Virus record (IMG/VR): IMGVR_UViG_3300009703_000029
Location: 1-50,031 of that record
Strand: one strand, 5' to 3'
DNA: 50,031 bases
DNA from: a virus
The position numbers and the translations under genes are program-made. Positions 1 through 8,929 of the stretch are shown here, piece after piece. How positions within the stretch are numbered: the stretch's first letter is position 1; every line of letters begins with the position of its first letter. The notes under the pieces are model-generated. The model had not been told where the DNA came from. It did no database searches and was given only the letters and a program-made list of their open reading frames with translations.

Positions 1-312
1 TAAAGTTGCCGTGACAAGTTTAACTTCTGACTTCCATCTATCTACGCCATACTGGCCATTCGTCATACTTGTGGCAGTTGAATAATCTCCACGCTGAGAC
101 ACGCTCATACCACCATTAATAATTAGGTTCTTTCTACCTGACTTTAGGGTAACTACATCAGCATCTGCTATCTTAGCCATAGTTATTGCGTTATCTGCAA
201 CATCAGCTACGGCAATAGCACCGTCTACAATCTTAGAAGCATCAATACTGTTAGCAGGAATATCATCTGCTGTTACTGGTACCGATGAGGGTACTCTACC
301 TACATATGGCAT
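1..312 (-). CDS. Tail fibre / receptor-binding protein, N-terminal part (cut by the window edge)
   Basis: ATG at 312 follows AGGAG, and 104 codons stay open to base 1, so the gene continues outside the window. The product has an Ala/Asp-rich N-terminal stretch, then the motif NLIINGGM (residues 62-69) with QRG (73-75) and DRW (91-93). This pattern is common in phage tail-fibre and tail-spike domains that contact host surface glycans. It is the last minus-strand gene of the left block, after the small tail proteins. Joining base 1 directly to base 50031 would stop this frame after six more codons, which is short for such a fibre. The true neighbouring sequence is therefore probably missing. 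Confidence 0.7.
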   Translation of the reverse strand, partial: MPYVGRVPSSVPVTADDIPANSIDASKIVDGAIAVADVADNAITMAKIADADVVTLKSGRKNLIINGGMSVSQRGDYSTATSMTNGQYGVDRWKSEVKLVTATL

Positions 313-328
313 ATTAGTTCTCCTAAAG

Positions 329-676
329 TTAAGCTGTGATTTCCATAATACTAAGAACTGCATCTAGTGCAGAAGCTGTATCGCTTTGTATTTTAATAGC
401 ATCACCTGCTTCAAGATTAATCTTATTACCTGACATCATCTCTACAGATGAGCCTGACGGTAATGGGATATTCCTAATGAAGTACACATCATCAGCGTTC
501 TCTCCTGTGGTAGAAGCTGTCACAATCTGTGCACTAGCTGTTATTGAAGAGCCTAAGATATTAGCTACTGTCAGCCCGATAACTACCGTAGTGGTACTAG
601 CGGGTACTGTATAGACTGTAGTAGGTGTAGTACCCACTGCTGCCTTTGTCTTTAATTTAAATGTATTCGTTGCCAT
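329..676 (-). CDS. Small virion/tail protein, 115 aa
   Basis: ATG at 676 is preceded by a GGAGGAA ribosome site. The product is Thr/Val/Ala-rich and beta-strand-like, with a VYTVPASTTTVVIGL stretch near the N-terminus and a DAIKIQSD stretch near the C-terminus. Similar small proteins sit beside fibre genes in many marine podoviruses and cyanophages. It lies between the fibre start and another small tail protein, so a structural role is likely. I cannot assign a precise function. Confidence 0.75.
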   Translation of the reverse strand: MATNTFKLKTKAAVGTTPTTVYTVPASTTTVVIGLTVANILGSSITASAQIVTASTTGENADDVYFIRNIPLPSGSSVEMMSGNKINLEAGDAIKIQSDTASALDAVLSIMEITA

Positions 677-685
677 TTATTCCTC

Positions 686-1045
686 CTAGCCTAATGCGAT
701 TGACATAGCTACTGCTGTACCTAATGCATCGTCATTCTGACTAGCTGCAGCATTTAACATAGCTGCATTTAGTCTTAATTCACAAATATCGCCACTACTG
801 AATATTGCACCTGTAGTGTCGTCCTGGCCTCTGATAACAGTTAATACCTTAGTAATAGTGTTTATAGCTGTAACCTTAATAACCTCGATAGTTGTTGCAT
901 CGATGGTTGATAAAGTTAAGTAAGTATAGTCACTACCAGTTAAAGTTGGGAACCCACTAACATCATTAACCGTAATTGAAGTTGCTGATGCCGTAATAGA
1001 TCCATTAATTGTTGTTGAGGCGTTATTACTATACTTGACCGCCAT
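686..1045 (-). CDS. Small virion/tail protein, 119 aa
   Basis: ORF of 119 codons starting MAVKYSNNASTTI, 9 bp upstream of the next minus-strand gene. It is rich in Thr, Ser and Val with a repeated beta pattern (TINGSITASATSITVND). The segment VIRGQDDTTGAIFSSGD resembles a surface-exposed domain found in phage tail and baseplate-associated proteins. No enzyme motif is visible. Position within the tail gene run suggests a structural role. Confidence 0.75.
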   Translation of the reverse strand: MAVKYSNNASTTINGSITASATSITVNDVSGFPTLTGSDYTYLTLSTIDATTIEVIKVTAINTITKVLTVIRGQDDTTGAIFSSGDICELRLNAAMLNAAASQNDDALGTAVAMSIALG

Positions 1046-1050
1046 ATCTA

Positions 1051-1479
1051 CTAACTAACTGTGATAGTCCAAGTAATTGTCATTGAGTCTGCTGCACCTT
1101 TATTCACTACTGCGAATACAGTACGGGCAAGCATATCACCACCTGTGGCTGCATCAAAGATGCCCGCTTCAGTAATAGCACCAGTACCGTCACCAGCTGC
1201 CCAAGTACAAGCGTACTGGATAGTGTTAGCTGAAACAGTTCCACCAGATACAGTTAGAACATTACGATCTAATTCTGTTACAAGAGCTGTGTTACCTGCT
1301 GCTGCTGCAGTAGTACCCGTACCGATAGCCATATGAGTCATAACTGTATTAGCATTAGCCATACGATCTGCAACCCATTCTTTACCTGCTGTTACTACTA
1401 AGTTATTAGTCTCTTGAACTACTACATCATTAATAGCAATTGTTAATGCACCTGTTAGTGCTAATTTATCGTTGATCAT
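1051..1479 (-). CDS. Tail-associated protein, 142 aa
   Basis: ATG at 1479 with an AGGAG site. The protein contains MAIGTGTTAAAAGNTAL and an ITEAGIFDAATGGDMLARTVF segment. That arrangement (AIGTG...E..R...ITE.G.F......LARTVF) is typical of phage tail-collar and fibre-associated proteins. It sits among other small tail proteins. Structural role likely, exact place in the virion unknown. Confidence 0.75.
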   Translation of the reverse strand: MINDKLALTGALTIAINDVVVQETNNLVVTAGKEWVADRMANANTVMTHMAIGTGTTAAAAGNTALVTELDRNVLTVSGGTVSANTIQYACTWAAGDGTGAITEAGIFDAATGGDMLARTVFAVVNKGAADSMTITWTITVS

Positions 1480-1488
1480 CTTAAACTC

Positions 1489-2298
1489 CTAGTTTAATGT
1501 TATTTTATTTAAAGTAGCTCCGTTAAGAACTCTTCCTGAAATGTTGGCAATAGTTACCAAGTCGCTAATACTAATTGTATTAACTGAATCACCAACACTC
1601 TTGTTTGGATGAAGACCTAAGCCCTCACTGAAAGCTAAAGTATCAGTAACTCCTTTAGAAAAACCTGCCGCCAACGCTTCGGTGAATCCAAAAGAATTTC
1701 CTTTATATCCTACGTAATCCTTATTTATAAGAGCTGCATCATCTAAAGAGATAGAATCTTCTATAACTTTTACAAATGAGCTTGTATATTCATCGTCTAT
1801 AGTCGCACTGTCAGTAAAGTACCTTAAGTACGTTACTGTAACTTCTATAACCTCTGACAAAGTCAAAGTCTCTGAAGCCACCTTCTCGTGGGACAACCCT
1901 ATAATATCTGTGATGTACGTGATATTACCTTTGTTGCCAAAGAAGTCTTTGTCTATCTGAGACATATCATCTAGAGTAAAGACATCATTGAACTCTCTAT
2001 TGTAAGAGACAACTCTAGCAAAGCTTTCTACTAATGCTAAAGTCTCAGAACTATTCTTTTCAAAGGTTAATAATGGTATTTCGTCAGTTAGTGTAGTTAT
2101 ATCAGTAAGATTCTTCTCAACAGAATTAAATCTAACGTCACCTAATGGTATTGTTTCATAAAACCATTGATTATCTGAAGAAGTGTCTACATAGGCTACA
2201 ACCTCTACTTCAATATAATTAGAAGTAATTGTAGCTTCAGTAGCTGATCCTACATCTGCAACAGCACTAACAACAGTAATTGTTGCTCTTGCTGGCAT
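1489..2298 (-). CDS. Tail/virion protein with internal duplication, 269 aa
   Basis: The ATG at 2298 almost abuts the gene upstream (1 bp gap). The middle contains two related blocks of about 80-95 residues. Each has a LDD-x-x-x-I-x-K-D-[FY] motif (LDDMSQIDKDFF and LDDAALINKDYV), then G-x-K-G-N and an Ala/Gly/Leu-rich stretch ending in [TS]L[TA][LF]SE. The protein is acidic with no signal peptide or membrane segment. The repeats suggest an elongated or modular virion component. No known family recognised. Confidence 0.7.
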   Translation of the reverse strand: MPARATITVVSAVADVGSATEATITSNYIEVEVVAYVDTSSDNQWFYETIPLGDVRFNSVEKNLTDITTLTDEIPLLTFEKNSSETLALVESFARVVSYNREFNDVFTLDDMSQIDKDFFGNKGNITYITDIIGLSHEKVASETLTLSEVIEVTVTYLRYFTDSATIDDEYTSSFVKVIEDSISLDDAALINKDYVGYKGNSFGFTEALAAGFSKGVTDTLAFSEGLGLHPNKSVGDSVNTISISDLVTIANISGRVLNGATLNKITLN

Positions 2299-2299
2299 A

Positions 2300-2710
2300 T
2301 TAGAACCCCGCTCTGATATCGAACTTTAATAAATCCCTAACTGTAATAATCTTACCACTTGAATATGTAATAACGATTTCACCTTCATACTCACCTGCTA
2401 CACCTGTCAATGACGAAGTAGTCCATTGCATAATAACCTCACCATTAGTGAGAGGAGATAATAGAGTACAAGGTAGTGTCTCGTGAATAGTTGTAGAACC
2501 AATCTTTCTAAAGTTCATCTTAACTGTAGCCACATTAGTTAAGTCTATGACTTTCCAAGTAGTAGGGTCTGACTCATCCAGAGTCGCTCCTGGGGCAGCA
2601 GTATTACTATCTCTTAATGTAATATTTAACTCAGGTAAAGTGTTACCAGATACTAATCTTATAGTACTGTAGTACTGTTTATCGGCTTCATAAAATGTAT
2701 TTCTAGCCAT
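2300..2710 (-). CDS. BppU-like baseplate/tail protein, 136 aa
   Basis: ATG at 2710 after TAGGAG. A beta-rich fold is suggested by VATVKMNFRKIGSTTIHETL, then LTNGEVIMQW and AGEYEGEIVITYSSGKIITV. This resembles the N-terminal Ig-like domain of BppU-type baseplate or fibre-anchoring proteins. It lies between the adaptor gene and tail proteins, consistent with a role at the tail or head-tail junction. The family assignment is by pattern only. Confidence 0.65.
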   Translation of the reverse strand: MARNTFYEADKQYYSTIRLVSGNTLPELNITLRDSNTAAPGATLDESDPTTWKVIDLTNVATVKMNFRKIGSTTIHETLPCTLLSPLTNGEVIMQWTTSSLTGVAGEYEGEIVITYSSGKIITVRDLLKFDIRAGF

Positions 2711-2719
2711 TGTCTACTC

Positions 2720-3430
2720 CTAAATTAAGCTACTTGAGAAAGAAGCGGTATAAGCACCACCTTTCAATTCTGCACTAGCAGCTTTACTGTTTAACATTTG
2801 TATCTTATTCTCTACCAGTCCTAAGAACCTAGCCTCTGCTTCACCATCACCTAAGAAAGATGAACCGAAAGCTAATGCTGCATAAAGGATTAACTCATAT
2901 TCTTCAAGAATATAAGGAGCTACTTCTACACCACCGATAACTGTTCCAATCGGAGGCTCTGCATAATGATACTTCAAATTAAATTCACCTGAAGCCTTTT
3001 GCTTACCTTCTGAATCTGTCAGTAAGAACTTATTAAGCTCTCTAACAAAAGCATAATTAGGTTGATTGTTATGGAAAGACTTAGTACCTACCCTACGGTA
3101 GTTAATATCATCAGACTTATCTGAATCTGTCCATGTTCCACCAGCTGCTATACAATCTTCTCGATTAGTAGCTGTGACAGAACAAGTGCCAGAACCTAAG
3201 TATCTTAACTCGATAACATCTAAATATCCATTAGGAATATCGATACTAGAATCAGCTTCGGCTACAGTAAATGTGGCTAATCTTTCTAATGTTGGAACCC
3301 TAAGGTTCTCATAAATCATAGCCTCTCCCATCTCAATAAACTGATCAAGCTGGCTATTAGTTAAATCTGTTCTATTTAGCCAATCCGCAACTGCTGTGCG
3401 TAATGTAGCTTGATTAGTAATTGTTGCCAT
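2720..3430 (-). CDS. Head-tail adaptor (T7 gp11 tail tubular A / P22 gp4-like), 236 aa
   Basis: The helical N-terminus LRTAVADWLNRTDLTNSQLD, then FIEMGEAMIYENLRVPTLE, is the hallmark of podovirus adaptor proteins that bind the portal ring. The C-terminal half contains KYHYAEPPI and a helix LEEYELILYAALAFGSSFL, also usual for this family. Length is close to T7 gp11 (about 200 aa). It follows capsid and a 100-aa gene, matching podovirus order. An unusual Cys-containing insertion, CSVTATNREDCIAAGG, sits in the middle. Start ATG at 3430 has a GGAG-type site. Confidence 0.8.
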   Translation of the reverse strand: MATITNQATLRTAVADWLNRTDLTNSQLDQFIEMGEAMIYENLRVPTLERLATFTVAEADSSIDIPNGYLDVIELRYLGSGTCSVTATNREDCIAAGGTWTDSDKSDDINYRRVGTKSFHNNQPNYAFVRELNKFLLTDSEGKQKASGEFNLKYHYAEPPIGTVIGGVEVAPYILEEYELILYAALAFGSSFLGDGEAEARFLGLVENKIQMLNSKAASAELKGGAYTASFSSSLI

Positions 3431-3445
3431 AAAAGGGCTCCTAAA

Positions 3446-3748
3446 TTAGTAATACATTAAATAAGGATATTGTGTCTTCATGATATATTTAAACTTCTTC
3501 ATGTCTTCTGGTTGAATATTCTTATCGTGTATATTGATGTTGTATTTCGTCATAATGTCTAAAGCTACTGTGTCGGGAACATTACAAAAAGGCTTGAAAC
3601 CGGAATCAATCCTTTTTTGTTTCTTACTAAACTCTCTTTGCTCTTTAGCCCATTCTAAATGAGGCTCAATGTCTTGTACAATCCCGATGCCGCTAGCATC
3701 TTGGTGAACCTCGTAACCTGGGAATAATTGTTCTTTTGTTTCTCTCAT
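3446..3748 (-). CDS. Hypothetical protein between capsid and adaptor, 100 aa
   Basis: Charged, mostly helical protein starting MRETKEQLFPGYEV and ending in an aromatic tail, MKTQYPYLMYY. No signal, membrane segment or known motif. It lies immediately after the capsid terminator, 15 bp upstream of the adaptor. Because it follows the terminator it may be expressed at a lower level than the capsid. Possibly a head-completion factor by position only. Confidence 0.65.
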   Translation of the reverse strand: MRETKEQLFPGYEVHQDASGIGIVQDIEPHLEWAKEQREFSKKQKRIDSGFKPFCNVPDTVALDIMTKYNINIHDKNIQPEDMKKFKYIMKTQYPYLMYY

Positions 3749-3809
3749 CTTTTCATCTCATTATTATTCTTATCAACACAGACTCATAGAATCCATCTTG
3801 GTAAGAATA

Positions 3810-3831
3810 ATCCCCACCCGAAGGCAGGGAT
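3810..3831 (-). terminator. Intrinsic terminator after major capsid gene
   Basis: Read on the minus strand, a 9-bp stem (AUCCCUGCC / GGUGGGGAU, with two G-U wobbles) is closed by a UUCG tetraloop and followed by the U-rich tract UAUUCUU. It lies 24 bp past the capsid stop. The wobble pairs form only in minus-strand RNA, which fixes the direction. Partial termination here would raise capsid dosage over the downstream tail genes. Confidence 0.8.
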
Positions 3832-3854
3832 TAATTCAACTTTGCTTTAACCTA

Positions 3855-4871
3855 TTAAGTTAAAGAAACATCGATGATGATGCCGTTACCACTTGGGCTC
3901 TTAGCTTCCAAAGTACATTCGTGTACCATGTAAGAACGTAAAGAGTCACCATCTTCGTTGATGTCACGGAACTGAATCGGACGAAGAGTAGAAACTGACA
4001 ATAGAGAAGGATCGTAAACGAACACTTCAGTATCATCCATCAAGTAGTTATGCACTAACTCAACATCGCCAAAGTCAGACTCGTACAAGTCAACTGATTG
4101 ACGTAACTTACCTTTCTCATCAATATTTCTACGAGTATTCATTGAAGAAGTATTAACTAAGTTAGAGAAGTTTACTTTGTTAGCTGTTGACATCATTACT
4201 TTAGATGGAGCAGCAGAAGTTTCACCGTTGATTTCACGAAGAACTTCATTGATGCTTGCTAAAGTAAATGGCTCAGCAGCCTTACCAGTACCTGAAGAAG
4301 ACGCAACGTTAGAACCATCACCAGCAGCTTGTGTTACTGTTAATGAACCAGATGCTACAGTTGCAACAGATTCTGCTACACCAGCGTATGACTGGTAACC
4401 ACCCATCTTACGTGCGTAAGCTTGGATGTTGCCTGAAGCTGAAGCACCTTGCGTACCTTTAACTTGAGAAGAAACTAATGTCTTCTCAATGTCACGCATG
4501 ATTTCTTTACCACGCTTCTCAGTCTGGTATTTGAATTCAGACTTACGGCCTGCCTTATCTACAGCTTCAAGAGAACCGGAAACACGGATACCTTTAGTAA
4601 AGATCTGTGCCTTGTTATCAATCTTCTGTACAACTGGACCATCTGATTCAGCGAAGCTTGAGCCTTCAACTGCCGCTTGCAATGAAGCTGCAGCTAAAGT
4701 ATCAGTTGACCATTCGTGAGTAATCGCAGAAGCTTTGTTCTTACCGATTGAAGACATGAATGGGGTCATATCTCTAGAGATGTTAGAGATGTAGTTTGCT
4801 AGATCCTCTTTCTGAGAACCTTGAGCAGTAAAACTGCCCGATATGGTTGAAGTACCAAATTTAGTAGCCAT
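3855..4871 (-). CDS. Major capsid protein, SU10/DUF5309-like, 338 aa
   Basis: HK97-fold capsid subunit of the SU10/DUF5309 type. Features are an N-terminal LANYISNISRDMTPFMSSIG, then HEWSTDTLAAA, then a VSGSLEAVDKAGRKSE helix region, and a C-terminal EVFVYDPSLLSVSTLRPIQF, in the order seen in that family. It follows the scaffold gene and ends just before a strong terminator, as expected for the most abundant virion protein. Length is normal for the family. Confidence 0.88.
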   Translation of the reverse strand: MATKFGTSTISGSFTAQGSQKEDLANYISNISRDMTPFMSSIGKNKASAITHEWSTDTLAAASLQAAVEGSSFAESDGPVVQKIDNKAQIFTKGIRVSGSLEAVDKAGRKSEFKYQTEKRGKEIMRDIEKTLVSSQVKGTQGASASGNIQAYARKMGGYQSYAGVAESVATVASGSLTVTQAAGDGSNVASSSGTGKAAEPFTLASINEVLREINGETSAAPSKVMMSTANKVNFSNLVNTSSMNTRRNIDEKGKLRQSVDLYESDFGDVELVHNYLMDDTEVFVYDPSLLSVSTLRPIQFRDINEDGDSLRSYMVHECTLEAKSPSGNGIIIDVSLT

Positions 4872-4900
4872 TTTGCTATCCTTATATTATTACAGGCCTA

Positions 4901-5962
4901 TCAGCTAAACATATTGTCAATGACATTATCAAAGAGAACCTTACTATCATTCTCTGATCCTTTGCCTTTTCCAATTCTTTGTCTCGCTTGATCGACTCTG
5001 TTTGATTTTTTAGTCGTTTTAGAAACAGGCTTTTTAGTTGCGACTCTCTTAACTGGAGCTTTCTTTCGTTTAACAGCTCCCTTAGAAGTAGTCTCAGCTA
5101 GTCTTCGGTATTTATCCACAAACGCTACAACTGCTGGATCAACCATGTGGTCAACAAGCTGTTCAGGTAATCCACTCTTTAAAGCGAAATCTCTATTGGC
5201 TTGAGCCACATCGTCTGACCAATCTGGGATAAACTCAGGAATAGCTTGATGAAATTCTTCAACTTGTTTGTTAAAGAACTCAGCTTGCTGTTCCTGAACC
5301 TTTCTTCCCATATTGTCTAACATTGAATCTCTGTTAGATTTACGTTGATTGTATTCCTTTGTTGCTTTATTAAGTTGTCTTTCAAACTTAGAAGCATCAT
5401 AGTCATCATCAGCGTAAGCCTCATCAACCTTCTTTTCAAGGCCTGCTAAGATTCGTCTGTCTTTGTCATCTTGATCTTGTAGTAATTGTGCGTTAATTTG
5501 GGCAAATACCTGAGCGTCTGCTTTATAAGCATCTAACTCTTTTGCCTGTTTCGCAAGTTCATCCCCTTTCTTTGACTGATGTTGCTTAGTCTGATAGTTG
5601 GCGATAAGTTCTTCCATAGTTACTTCACTTTCTTCCCCATCAATCTTGACTGGGACTGCAAAGTCCATATCGATCTCACCTTCGTCTTCTTCCGATTCTT
5701 CAGTAGATTCTTCTTGGGTAGCGTCCTCAGACTCATCCTCATCTTCTACTTCTTCCTCTTCACCATCTTCCTCAACTTCATCAACTTCATCAGCGTCCTC
5801 GTCAACGATGGGATCATCGTCTATGAGTTCTTCTGTGGCCTCTTCACTTTCTTGGGTAGCAGGCTCGTCTGTACCGAGCACTTCATCCGCCAAAGCGTCA
5901 AAGTCAAAGTCCGAAACTTGCGACTCATCCGTTTGGGTAGCTTCGCTATTTATTTCTGACAT
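4901..5962 (-). CDS. Scaffolding protein, 353 aa
   Basis: The N-terminal 110 residues are extremely acidic (runs of Glu/Asp from about residue 30 to 100). A long helical, Gln/Lys-rich coiled-coil centre follows (KQHQSKKGDELAKQAKELDA). The C-terminus is strongly basic (KRKKAPVKRVATKKPVSKTT). This charge layout and the place directly upstream of the capsid gene are typical of podovirus scaffolds that guide procapsid assembly through a C-terminal capsid-binding helix. Two hairpins lie in the leader at 5984-6042. Confidence 0.82.
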   Translation of the reverse strand: MSEINSEATQTDESQVSDFDFDALADEVLGTDEPATQESEEATEELIDDDPIVDEDADEVDEVEEDGEEEEVEDEDESEDATQEESTEESEEDEGEIDMDFAVPVKIDGEESEVTMEELIANYQTKQHQSKKGDELAKQAKELDAYKADAQVFAQINAQLLQDQDDKDRRILAGLEKKVDEAYADDDYDASKFERQLNKATKEYNQRKSNRDSMLDNMGRKVQEQQAEFFNKQVEEFHQAIPEFIPDWSDDVAQANRDFALKSGLPEQLVDHMVDPAVVAFVDKYRRLAETTSKGAVKRKKAPVKRVATKKPVSKTTKKSNRVDQARQRIGKGKGSENDSKVLFDNVIDNMFS

Positions 5963-5983
5963 ATAGTCTCCTATTATTCGTAG

Positions 5984-6042
5984 GAGGGTCTATTTAAAAT
6001 CTAAACCCTCTCAATCAATCATCATTAGTTCTTAAATAGAAC
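5984..6042 (-). promoter_or_regulatory. Two stem-loops in the scaffold-gene leader
   Basis: GAGGGT (5984-5989) pairs with ACCCTC (6005-6010), and GTTCT (6028-6032) pairs with AGAAC (6038-6042). They occupy the 83-bp gap between the 97-aa gene and the scaffold gene on the minus strand. Neither is followed by a clear U-run in minus-strand RNA. They could be RNA-processing or stability elements rather than terminators. Confidence 0.4.
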
Positions 6043-6045
6043 CTC

Positions 6046-6339
6046 TTACTTCTTATCCTTACATTTATCACCATGCCATCTACCATAAGTTAACTTAGTT
6101 AACCCAGTAGCACCACAATGTTCACATGTAAGTGTACCTTCTTGCACAGCCTCTTTCTTAGCTGGCTTTGCTTTAACCTTAGGCTTCTGCATTGCAAGAA
6201 TATTTTCTTTCGCTTTCACCAAGTCATTAAGTTCAGCTGCCTGAGCACCTAGCCCACGCCCTAAAGCTATTGTACTTAATGTTGCTTTTATGCTAGATTC
6301 AATTCTAGCTAGAGCTTTACTCTCTACATCATTCATCAT
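6046..6339 (-). CDS. Zinc-finger-like small protein, 97 aa
   Basis: The N-terminal half is helical (ESSIKATLSTIALGRGLGAQ) and is followed by a Lys/Ala-rich linker. The C-terminus has CEHCG and then H-x4-C (HGDKC), a plausible CxxC/HxxxxC zinc knuckle. ATG at 6339 overlaps the stop of the upstream 105-aa gene by four bases. It sits between portal and scaffold genes. The role is unknown, perhaps nucleic-acid binding during assembly or late regulation. Confidence 0.65.
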   Translation of the reverse strand: MMNDVESKALARIESSIKATLSTIALGRGLGAQAAELNDLVKAKENILAMQKPKVKAKPAKKEAVQEGTLTCEHCGATGLTKLTYGRWHGDKCKDKK

Positions 6340-6653
6340 CCATCCTCTTTCTCACGAGCTTTGTTGTTTTTAGCAGTAATAGAGCGCTCGATGTTCTTCA
6401 TCACTGCTCCTTGACTAATAGCCAACTTATAAAGGAATTCTCTTGATTCTGTTTCGAAATGCTTAGTTTCTAACCATTGCACAAACAGTTGATTGAGAAT
6501 ATCCTCGGTTACCATAGTCATGGTATCTTTTATTTCATCACATTGATAGCCTTTAGTCAAGGTTCTTTGTGCATCATCATAAACCGATACCTTTTTTGGT
6601 TTACCATCAGAGTCTTTCTTGTAACCCTGATGTCTATTATATTTCTGTGTCAT
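6336..6653 (-). CDS. Hypothetical protein between portal and scaffold, 105 aa
   Basis: Basic N-terminus (MTQKYNRHQGYKKDSDGKPKK) followed by a helical segment, ILNQLFVQWLETKHFETESREF. The C-terminus is charged and overlaps the start of the next gene (ATGA). No known domain recognised. Tight coupling to the 97-aa zinc-knuckle protein suggests that the two act together. Confidence 0.65.
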   Translation of the reverse strand: MTQKYNRHQGYKKDSDGKPKKVSVYDDAQRTLTKGYQCDEIKDTMTMVTEDILNQLFVQWLETKHFETESREFLYKLAISQGAVMKNIERSITAKNNKAREKEDG

Positions 6654-6664
6654 CTATCTCTCAT

Positions 6665-8917
6665 CTATTGTTGTTGTCCCATCAGTTGTGATGGATCTAA
6701 TCCAGCTTGCTGTGCCATTTGCATAGCTTGCTCTGGGTTTTCCATTGCAGCCTGGGCTAACTGTTCACCTTGCTGTTGAATTTCAGCCTGCTCTTTTTCT
6801 TGCTCCTCTGTGTCTTGATATAATTCCTCAAAGTTTACAGGAACTTGACTAGGAACTTTAGCTCCTTCTGTTCCTTGAGCTTTAACAGCTATCTCAGCCC
6901 ATTTACGATTTGACTCGTCTTGAGCGGTTAACAACTGACGCTTGTTATCAATCTTCTTATTATCAACCTCAGCCTTCAAGTAACTAATATTAGCAATAGA
7001 TGTTTGAGAATCAAGTTGAGCCTTCTCAATTTCTGCTTGCTTAATCTGCTCTTGCTGCTGCTGAGCTTCTTGTTGCTTCTGCTCAACTTGCTGCTGAGCC
7101 TCTTCATCAGAAGGATCTAACAAGAATCTTGTAGGATCTAAACCCATATTAGCCAGTATATCTGTAGCCAAGTTAAACGCAGCCTTTGAATTGATATAAG
7201 GAGATGCAGTTGGATCTGCTGCCATCATAGGAAGTAATTGAGCGATTTGATTTAACTTATTACCCATATTCTGGTTTGAATTCTCACCAAGGTTGGCTTG
7301 AATCTCAAGATCCATATTTGAAGGCATCATCTGTAAATCTTCCACTGACAACGAAGCATAACCTCTATCCGTCTTATAGCGCATAGGATTCTTTAAGTTT
7401 GCCTTCATCTCTCTCAATACACCACGACATAAGTCTTTAATGCCACTTTCAACAAATCGTCTAGCAATGTGTTCAACACGAATCTGAGCAGAGCTTTGAG
7501 CATTACCCATCTTCTGTTCAGAGTTGCCTGAAACAAACAATGTATCATTTAATCCCATTGCCGTCTTAGTAAGACCAGTAGATTGCTCTTTCTGTAAACC
7601 TAAGAACTCTAGCATTCCAGCTGTACCTGGGCTTACTTGCTCAGGTGTGAGTTGTTGAATAGCGTTAGCTGGAGATCCGTTAGTCGCAATAATCTGCTTA
7701 GGTAACGGGTTTTGTAACGCAGCGAAGTCAACAACATTAGGGTCTGCCAATGTACGGCCATAATTACCGAAGTACACATTCTCAACGAATCCACGCATAA
7801 TAGCTGTTGTTGCTTGAGTTTGTGGACGAGCCATATCTAACAATGACAAACCATAGAACTCATGTGGAATCTCAATCGGGTTAAGTATTGCGATTGGGAT
7901 ATAAGAGCAGTCTTCTTCTTCAAGGATTGTATTACCTGCCTTAATAACATGCTTTAATTCAGCAATACCATCACCATCACGGTCAGAGCGAATCCAGCAT
8001 TCAACAACAGTAATAGAAATATTAGCTTCATCTTCCGCGTCATCTACATTACTCCAGTTATCAACACCTGCTGATTGCTTACGAGCATAAGACTCTAATG
8101 ACCATTCTGAGTCTCTAAACGAAGCTTCTTCGCCCATCTCAGACAGATCGCCAGTAAAGTCTGGCCAGTTAATTCTGATCTCAGAACGAGTCATGTCAGT
8201 AACCAAACCAACAAACCTAGCTTCAGAAACTGTTTCCGCCCCTTTATCAATCATAAATGATTCAGGAGGAATATTAGTTATCTTAACTCCAGACTTGTCA
8301 ATCTTACGTCTTAATCTAACATCTTCGTAGATGACCGTGTCACCGAGCTCCAAGTTGACGAATTCACTTTCTTGGATATTAAGATCTCCAACGATCTCAA
8401 CATTTGAATCAGAAAGGATTTGATCTAATACTTCTTGTTGAATTGTATCGTACTCTTCAACTTCATAATCAAATCTCTCTTCCCATCCCCAGGTTAGCGC
8501 ACTGTTACCGAATACAACTGCAGACTTAATCCATGTTTCTAGCTTAGTCCAGCCATTTGGATTAGAATTGAATAGGCAGTAGTTCACTACATCCGAAGCA
8601 ATCTGGGAGGCCTTAATTGAGGCCACTTCATTGCTATACGGAGTGAATAATGCTAACTTATTGTTATCAAGTAGTAACTTAGTTAACAGTGCGGTGTAAC
8701 CTTCAGCAATCTCTGCTGAATCTGATGAAACAATCTTAGATACACCTTGGGGTTCTAAATCTCCCTTGGGCTCTAAACTCATTTCGTAAATTGAATTCTC
8801 TCTTCTTTTTGCTGCATCTGACGATCCTGTGTAACCGCCTGTGGCGTTACGGATGTTTCTATCGATCGAATCGATCAACATGTCGTCATCTACTTTCTCT
8901 ATCTTATGTTTGCTCAT
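6665..8917 (-). CDS. Portal protein, 750 aa
   Basis: Large protein directly after the large terminase. The N-terminal part includes YEMSLEPKGDLEPQGVSKIV and LFTPYSNEVASIKASQIASD. A central NPIEIPHEFYGLSLLDMARP is followed by QTQATTAIMRGFVENV, the stem/clip pattern of podovirus portals. The C-terminal 150 residues are Gln-rich and helical (EEAQQQVEQKQQEAQQQQEQ), like the barrel extension of P22/T7-type portals. Twelve copies would form the DNA gate of the head and dock the terminase. Confidence 0.85.
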   Translation of the reverse strand: MSKHKIEKVDDDMLIDSIDRNIRNATGGYTGSSDAAKRRENSIYEMSLEPKGDLEPQGVSKIVSSDSAEIAEGYTALLTKLLLDNNKLALFTPYSNEVASIKASQIASDVVNYCLFNSNPNGWTKLETWIKSAVVFGNSALTWGWEERFDYEVEEYDTIQQEVLDQILSDSNVEIVGDLNIQESEFVNLELGDTVIYEDVRLRRKIDKSGVKITNIPPESFMIDKGAETVSEARFVGLVTDMTRSEIRINWPDFTGDLSEMGEEASFRDSEWSLESYARKQSAGVDNWSNVDDAEDEANISITVVECWIRSDRDGDGIAELKHVIKAGNTILEEEDCSYIPIAILNPIEIPHEFYGLSLLDMARPQTQATTAIMRGFVENVYFGNYGRTLADPNVVDFAALQNPLPKQIIATNGSPANAIQQLTPEQVSPGTAGMLEFLGLQKEQSTGLTKTAMGLNDTLFVSGNSEQKMGNAQSSAQIRVEHIARRFVESGIKDLCRGVLREMKANLKNPMRYKTDRGYASLSVEDLQMMPSNMDLEIQANLGENSNQNMGNKLNQIAQLLPMMAADPTASPYINSKAAFNLATDILANMGLDPTRFLLDPSDEEAQQQVEQKQQEAQQQQEQIKQAEIEKAQLDSQTSIANISYLKAEVDNKKIDNKRQLLTAQDESNRKWAEIAVKAQGTEGAKVPSQVPVNFEELYQDTEEQEKEQAEIQQQGEQLAQAAMENPEQAMQMAQQAGLDPSQLMGQQQ

Positions 8918-8929
8918 TCGCTCTCTCGC

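Noticed and set aside
3461-3478. Minus-strand GACACAATAT resembling the family P core
   Set aside because: Lies within a coding sequence, the ATAGG start is missing, and no hairpin precedes it.
5579-5966. Two overlapping plus-strand ORFs opposite the scaffold gene, including a Ser-rich one
   Set aside because: They are antisense shadows of the acidic Glu/Asp codon runs in the scaffold gene. No ribosome site and low-complexity composition.
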